DNA of 64,000 bases. Source: Pseudomonas iridis. Its GTDB lineage: Bacteria > Pseudomonadota > Gammaproteobacteria > Pseudomonadales > Pseudomonadaceae. The translations under genes were made by a program, and so were the position numbers. Positions 60,694-64,000 of this stretch are shown here, one piece after another (positions within the stretch are counted from its first letter, which is position 1; the number at the start of each line of letters is the position of its first letter). Below the pieces are notes generated by a model. That model did no database searches. It saw nothing but the letters and a program-made list of their open reading frames with translations, and had not been told where the DNA came from. The stretch is taken from the NCBI RefSeq assembly GCF_017980685.1, contig NZ_JACXXO010000010.1, forward strand, positions 62,001 through 126,000. Direction: 5' to 3'.

Positions 60694-62595
60694 CTAAGAC
60701 ACCCACCGCTGCAGAATCTGCTGCAGATCATTACGTTTGAACGGCTTGGCCAGATAATCGTTCATCCCCGCCGACAGACAGGTTTCCCGGTCGCCCTGCA
60801 AGGCATTGGCGGTCAGCGCGATGATCGGCACGTTGCCGCGTCCGGGCAGGTCGCGGATCTGTCGGGTGGCTTCATAGCCGTCGATGATCGGCAGGCGACA
60901 ATCCATCAGAATCACTTCGAACTCACTGCCCTGGGCACTGCGCACTGCCTGAGCGCCATCGGTGGCGACACTGACAGTAAAGCCCAGACTGCGCAGCATC
61001 GCTTCAATAACCGTCTGATTGACCGGGTTGTCTTCAACCAGCAACACCGTGCGCCCAGCGCCCTGGCCGTCACCGTTCAAGGCACGCGGTGCGACCTGTT
61101 TTGGCAATGCCTGCTTACAAAGAGCCAAAGGGATTTCCAGGGTGAACACCGACCCAAGACCTTCCTCACTCTGCGCCCTTAATGTGCCGCCCATGCGTTC
61201 GGCCAGTGTGCGCGCGATCGGCAGGCCCAGGCCGGTGCCACCGTAGCGTCGCGAAATCGAGCTGTCGGCCTGCTGGAACGCGTTGAACATCAGCTCCAGG
61301 CTCTCGGAGGAAATGCCGATGCCACTGTCGCGCACCGAGCAGGTGAACCACAGCAATTCGTGATCCAGCGACTGCCACTGCGCCTCGATACTAACCCGGC
61401 CCTGTTCAGTGAACTTCAAGGCATTGCCGACCAGGTTGACCAGAATCTGCCGGATCCGCGTCGGATCGCCCTGCACCTGCAAGCCGCGCATGTCTTCGGG
61501 AATCCGCAGGTTGAGCGCCAGACCACGTTGCACTGCGCTGTGCTGGAACGACTGGGCGCACGCGCCGATCAGTTCGGCGAGGTTGAACGGAATGTGTTCC
61601 AGCTCAAGCTCCGAACGCTCGATGCGCGAGAAGTCGAGGATGTCGTTGATGACCTTGAGCAAGTGTTCAGTGGACTCCGAAGCGAGCGCGGCGTACTCGA
61701 TCTGCTCCTCGGTCATGTCGGTGGTTTCCAGCAATTGCAGCATGCCGAGCACGCCATTCATGGGCGTGCGCAGTTCATGGCTCATCATCGCCAGGAAGTC
61801 GGATTTGGCGTTGTTGGCCTTTTCCGCTTCCTCGCGTGTCTGGATCAACTGTGCCATCGCCTGATGCTGTTCACGACTGGCCTGCTCCAGCGCCTGAGCG
61901 AGATTGTTGATGTGCTGCGACAGCGCGCCCAGTTCGGTGTCATCGACGATCGGCAGCGGGGTTTTAAAGTCGCCATCCTGGATCGCCTTGACCGCGTTGC
62001 CGATATCGCGAATCGGCTGCGACAGGCTGCCGGCCAGACGCCGCGCCAGGACAAACGTAAAGAGCAGGGCGAACAGCGCCATAATCCCGGCCTTGAGCAG
62101 AATCTCCTGCTGGCGCTGACTGAAGGCATCGTTGGACAGACCGACGATCACCCGCCCCAGATAATCCTCGCTGGCCGCGCCGCTGCTGACTTTGGCGTCC
62201 TGGAAAAAATCATTGTTCAGGGCAATCCGTTGCAGTCGAACCGGCGCCTGGAACACTTCGACCTGATGCGGACGACTGTGGGAATCCGCCGGTTGTTCGA
62301 CATACACCAGAATCCGGTTGGCGCTGTCCTGTACTTCAAGGAAGCGCACGTTGGGCGTTGCCAGTGTCGCCTTGAGCAGACTTTCCAACACGTCGTTGTT
62401 GCCGGAAATCACCCCGTATTCGGTGGCGGGCGCCAGTTGGTTGGCGATCAGTTGACCGGTGTGGTTCAGCTCCTGGCGCAAATCCTGAATGCGCACGAAC
62501 GTGAAGAAACTGATCAACAACAACGTCAGCAACAGCGCCGGGCCGAGGCTGATCAATTGGGTACGGGTGTTGATGTCCCAACGACGAAAATTCAT
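60694..62595 (-). CDS. hybrid sensor kinase, PA1611-like
   Basis: A 633-residue inner-membrane kinase. TM1 is at about residues 14-34, the periplasmic part at 35-165, TM2 at about 167-187, HAMP to 245, then the H-box SHELRTPMNGVL, the ATPase domain (NALKFT, GTGLGLPIAR) and a receiver (VILMDCRLPIIDG, K in YLAKPF). There is no Hpt domain, so phosphate must pass to a separate Hpt protein. Position beside fabA and domain order match P. aeruginosa PA1611, which is known to bind RetS and influence the Gac/Rsm switch. Its start overlaps the upstream gene by 4 bp. Confidence 0.9.
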   Translation of the reverse strand: MNFRRWDINTRTQLISLGPALLLTLLLISFFTFVRIQDLRQELNHTGQLIANQLAPATEYGVISGNNDVLESLLKATLATPNVRFLEVQDSANRILVYVEQPADSHSRPHQVEVFQAPVRLQRIALNNDFFQDAKVSSGAASEDYLGRVIVGLSNDAFSQRQQEILLKAGIMALFALLFTFVLARRLAGSLSQPIRDIGNAVKAIQDGDFKTPLPIVDDTELGALSQHINNLAQALEQASREQHQAMAQLIQTREEAEKANNAKSDFLAMMSHELRTPMNGVLGMLQLLETTDMTEEQIEYAALASESTEHLLKVINDILDFSRIERSELELEHIPFNLAELIGACAQSFQHSAVQRGLALNLRIPEDMRGLQVQGDPTRIRQILVNLVGNALKFTEQGRVSIEAQWQSLDHELLWFTCSVRDSGIGISSESLELMFNAFQQADSSISRRYGGTGLGLPIARTLAERMGGTLRAQSEEGLGSVFTLEIPLALCKQALPKQVAPRALNGDGQGAGRTVLLVEDNPVNQTVIEAMLRSLGFTVSVATDGAQAVRSAQGSEFEVILMDCRLPIIDGYEATRQIRDLPGRGNVPIIALTANALQGDRETCLSAGMNDYLAKPFKRNDLQQILQRWVS

Positions 62596-63524
62596 GGGCG
62601 GCTTTCTCCTTCAGCCAACGCGCTGGCGACAGACGCTTCATTCAGCGGTTCGATACCCAAGGAACGAGCGACCTGGGCATTACTTGAGACCTTAAAGCGT
62701 TCGGGATAGAGCGATCGCGGCCACTGTATCGGCGGCTGGTCGAGCAACCGGTCGAGAACGCTCAGCCAATCGCTCTGGTCGCTGTAAGTGCTGGCCAGGC
62801 TGCCGGCGCGCACGAACGCGGCGTTTGGCCCGACCAGCGCCATTTGCCGGGAATAGCTGCTGAGCAGCAGATTTTTCGCGGTCTTCGGGTTGTACAAATC
62901 CGGGTCATCCAGGCCCAGCAGCACGTCACTGTTTTTCAGCACGGCTTGCAGGGGGCGGCTGTCGTGAGTGTTGTCCCAGCGCTGGCTGACCACTTGCAGA
63001 TTCATCGGCTCGGCTGCCAGAAGCAGTTCTTTGAGGAGGAACTCGCTGTGTTCATCGAACAACACGCCAATCCGGCTCGCCTGAGGCAGGATGCGTCGGA
63101 TCAATTGCAGCTGGCGGCTCAGTGGCGGATCACTCCAGAGCAAACTCAGGTGCGCTGGTTGCGCCGCGCCGAGGCGTTGTCGGGCTTGCAGACGGCTGAT
63201 GCGCAGCACCAGCGTCGCCGGGCCTTGAGGTTCTTGCAGGCGCCAGTCGAGGCTTGGCAGGTCGAGCAGAATCAGGCGCAGGCTGGCCGGCAATTTGCCT
63301 GGCGCGGGCAGACTGGCCAAGGGCTGGAAACGCACGTTGTCGGTGGGACGCAATTCGCTCAGCGCCTGCACGAAAGCCTGCACGCCGGGGCTTTCTTCGG
63401 CGCCGGTCAACAGAATGTCGGCGGCCTGCACCGCCATGCCGTGCAGCCACGCGGTCATAAACAGGCCAAGGCCGGCCAGCCAATGGCCGAGGGTCGGCGT
63501 CTTCCTTGGCAGACCGTGGCGCAT
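62592..63524 (-). CDS. periplasmic ABC-type substrate-binding-like protein
   Basis: A 310-residue exported protein. The signal peptide covers about residues 1-35, followed by a two-lobed fold recalling the ABC_sub_bind/TrpX-type family (ILLTGAEES opening, RIGVLFDEHSEFLLKELLLAA, LLGLDDPDLYNPKTAKNLLLSSY). No ABC permease is nearby. It is coupled to the hybrid kinase, so it probably presents a ligand to the kinase sensor. GGAG lies 9 bp before the start at 63524. It begins 2 bp after the stop of the upstream receptor gene. Confidence 0.8.
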   Translation of the reverse strand: MRHGLPRKTPTLGHWLAGLGLFMTAWLHGMAVQAADILLTGAEESPGVQAFVQALSELRPTDNVRFQPLASLPAPGKLPASLRLILLDLPSLDWRLQEPQGPATLVLRISRLQARQRLGAAQPAHLSLLWSDPPLSRQLQLIRRILPQASRIGVLFDEHSEFLLKELLLAAEPMNLQVVSQRWDNTHDSRPLQAVLKNSDVLLGLDDPDLYNPKTAKNLLLSSYSRQMALVGPNAAFVRAGSLASTYSDQSDWLSVLDRLLDQPPIQWPRSLYPERFKVSSNAQVARSLGIEPLNEASVASALAEGESRP

Positions 63525-63525
63525 G

Positions 63526-64000
63526 CTAGAACTCCAGCTCGGCGCTGACATACATCACGCGGCGTTCGTCGTAATTGTTGTCGACGAAGGTGGTCGGCTC
63601 GTGATCGAGGCGCTGCTGCAGCACGCCGGCCAGTTCCAGTTGGGCCTTGCCCAGCGTGATGCGTTTGGCTATTCGGGAGTCGATGCGCTCGAAGCGATAG
63701 CCGTTGAGCGCGTTGTCGCCGTAATAGAAGAGGGCGCTGTTCCAGCCGTGGCCCCAGTCGCGCAGCCATCCGGCAGAACCGCTGTGACTGGCGGTAAATT
63801 GCTGATCCAGCGGATTGCTCGCTTCGGCGTCGACGTAAGCGTAAGTGAAGCGCAAGCGGTCGACCGTGTTCACGCGCCAGTCGAGTTGGGTTTCGGTGCC
63901 GCGAAAACGTGAGCTGTTGGCGTTGCTGGCGATGTACTGATTGTTGCGCAGCGGTTCGCTGATCATCCCGGTGATCTCGTCGTAGAACAGTTTGACGTCG
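63526..64000 (-). CDS. TonB-dependent receptor, C-terminal part (cut by window end)
   Basis: The last 157 residues are visible. They read as beta-strands of an outer-membrane barrel (VKLFYDEITG, FRGTETQLDW, LRFTYAYVDAEA) and end in SAELEF with terminal Phe, the outer-membrane targeting signal. The frame is open to the window end, so the plug and TonB box lie beyond. It precedes the binding-protein and kinase genes by 1-2 bp, forming one operon. Confidence 0.85.
   Translation of the reverse strand, partial: DVKLFYDEITGMISEPLRNNQYIASNANSSRFRGTETQLDWRVNTVDRLRFTYAYVDAEASNPLDQQFTASHSGSAGWLRDWGHGWNSALFYYGDNALNGYRFERIDSRIAKRITLGKAQLELAGVLQQRLDHEPTTFVDNNYDERRVMYVSAELEF

Overview
The window is chromosomal DNA of a Pseudomonas, most likely of the P. 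fluorescens group. This rests on recognisable Pseudomonas proteins (AmrZ, PcpS, OprH-PhoP-PhoQ, GacS, an NrdA with two ATP-cones, a PA1611-type hybrid kinase), on sigma54 promoters with the strict TGGCACG-N4-TTGC form, and on two families of short palindromic REP elements in inverted pairs. No prophage, insertion sequence or CRISPR array is visible. Almost every gene is a housekeeping or core regulatory gene. Compared with my memory of the P. aeruginosa PAO1 gene order, the window joins several separate blocks. PA numbers below are recollections, not database results.

Layout. 0-5.3 kb: tRNA-Ser(GCT) and three tandem tRNA-Arg(ACG), a DUF4124 protein, mgtE, amrZ, an orphan phnN with two small membrane or secreted proteins, and tRNA-Arg(CCT). 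5.3-12.5 kb: a small cytochrome c, an LprI-domain protein, a TPR response regulator with its soluble kinase, a glutamine-synthetase-like ligase and an MFS transporter. 12.6-20.4 kb: flagellum and chemotaxis (flgZ/ycgR, flgN, flgM, flgA on minus; cheV, cheR, flgBCDE on plus), with sigma28 and sigma54 promoters. 20.8-28.7 kb: nrdA without nrdB, a two-component pair, the PcpS-type phosphopantetheinyl transferase and a dienelactone hydrolase. 28.8-31.6 kb: oprH-phoP-phoQ behind three GTTCAG repeats. 31.6-35.9 kb: the only accessory-looking part, with a G-quadruplex motif, intergenic repeats, a subtilase-like lipoprotein, an AraC 3' remnant, a low-GC orphan gene, a 48-codon frame and an intact AraC regulator.

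35.9-46.5 kb: dctA with a perfect sigma54 promoter and two upstream palindromes, a CoA-transferase, sprT, a Yip1 protein, ttcA, tag-like, DUF2069-wrbA-arsC, a TlpA lipoprotein, small zinc-ribbon and META proteins, and ldhA. 46.6-58.3 kb: gacS, a divergent two-component pair, cysM-rlmD, relA, mazG, DUF2058. 58.7-64 kb: fabA-fabB with a DesT-like operator, then a minus-strand set in which a TonB-dependent receptor (cut by the window end) is followed by a periplasmic binding-protein-like gene and a PA1611-like hybrid kinase.

How the genes work together. The window is rich in lifestyle regulators: AmrZ, FlgZ (c-di-GMP brake), FlgM, PhoPQ, GacS, a PA1611-like kinase and RelA all bear on the motile/sessile or stress switch. 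REP pairs lie in most gaps between convergent or co-directional genes and may replace or add to terminators. The most unusual points are the AraC-remnant-flanked insert at 33.5-34.5 kb, the predicted leaderless flgA transcript, the flgE/nrdA junction (flgF-L and nrdB missing on either side of a mosaic repeat), the phnN orphan, and the 31-bp tandem repeat lying inside a REP pair.
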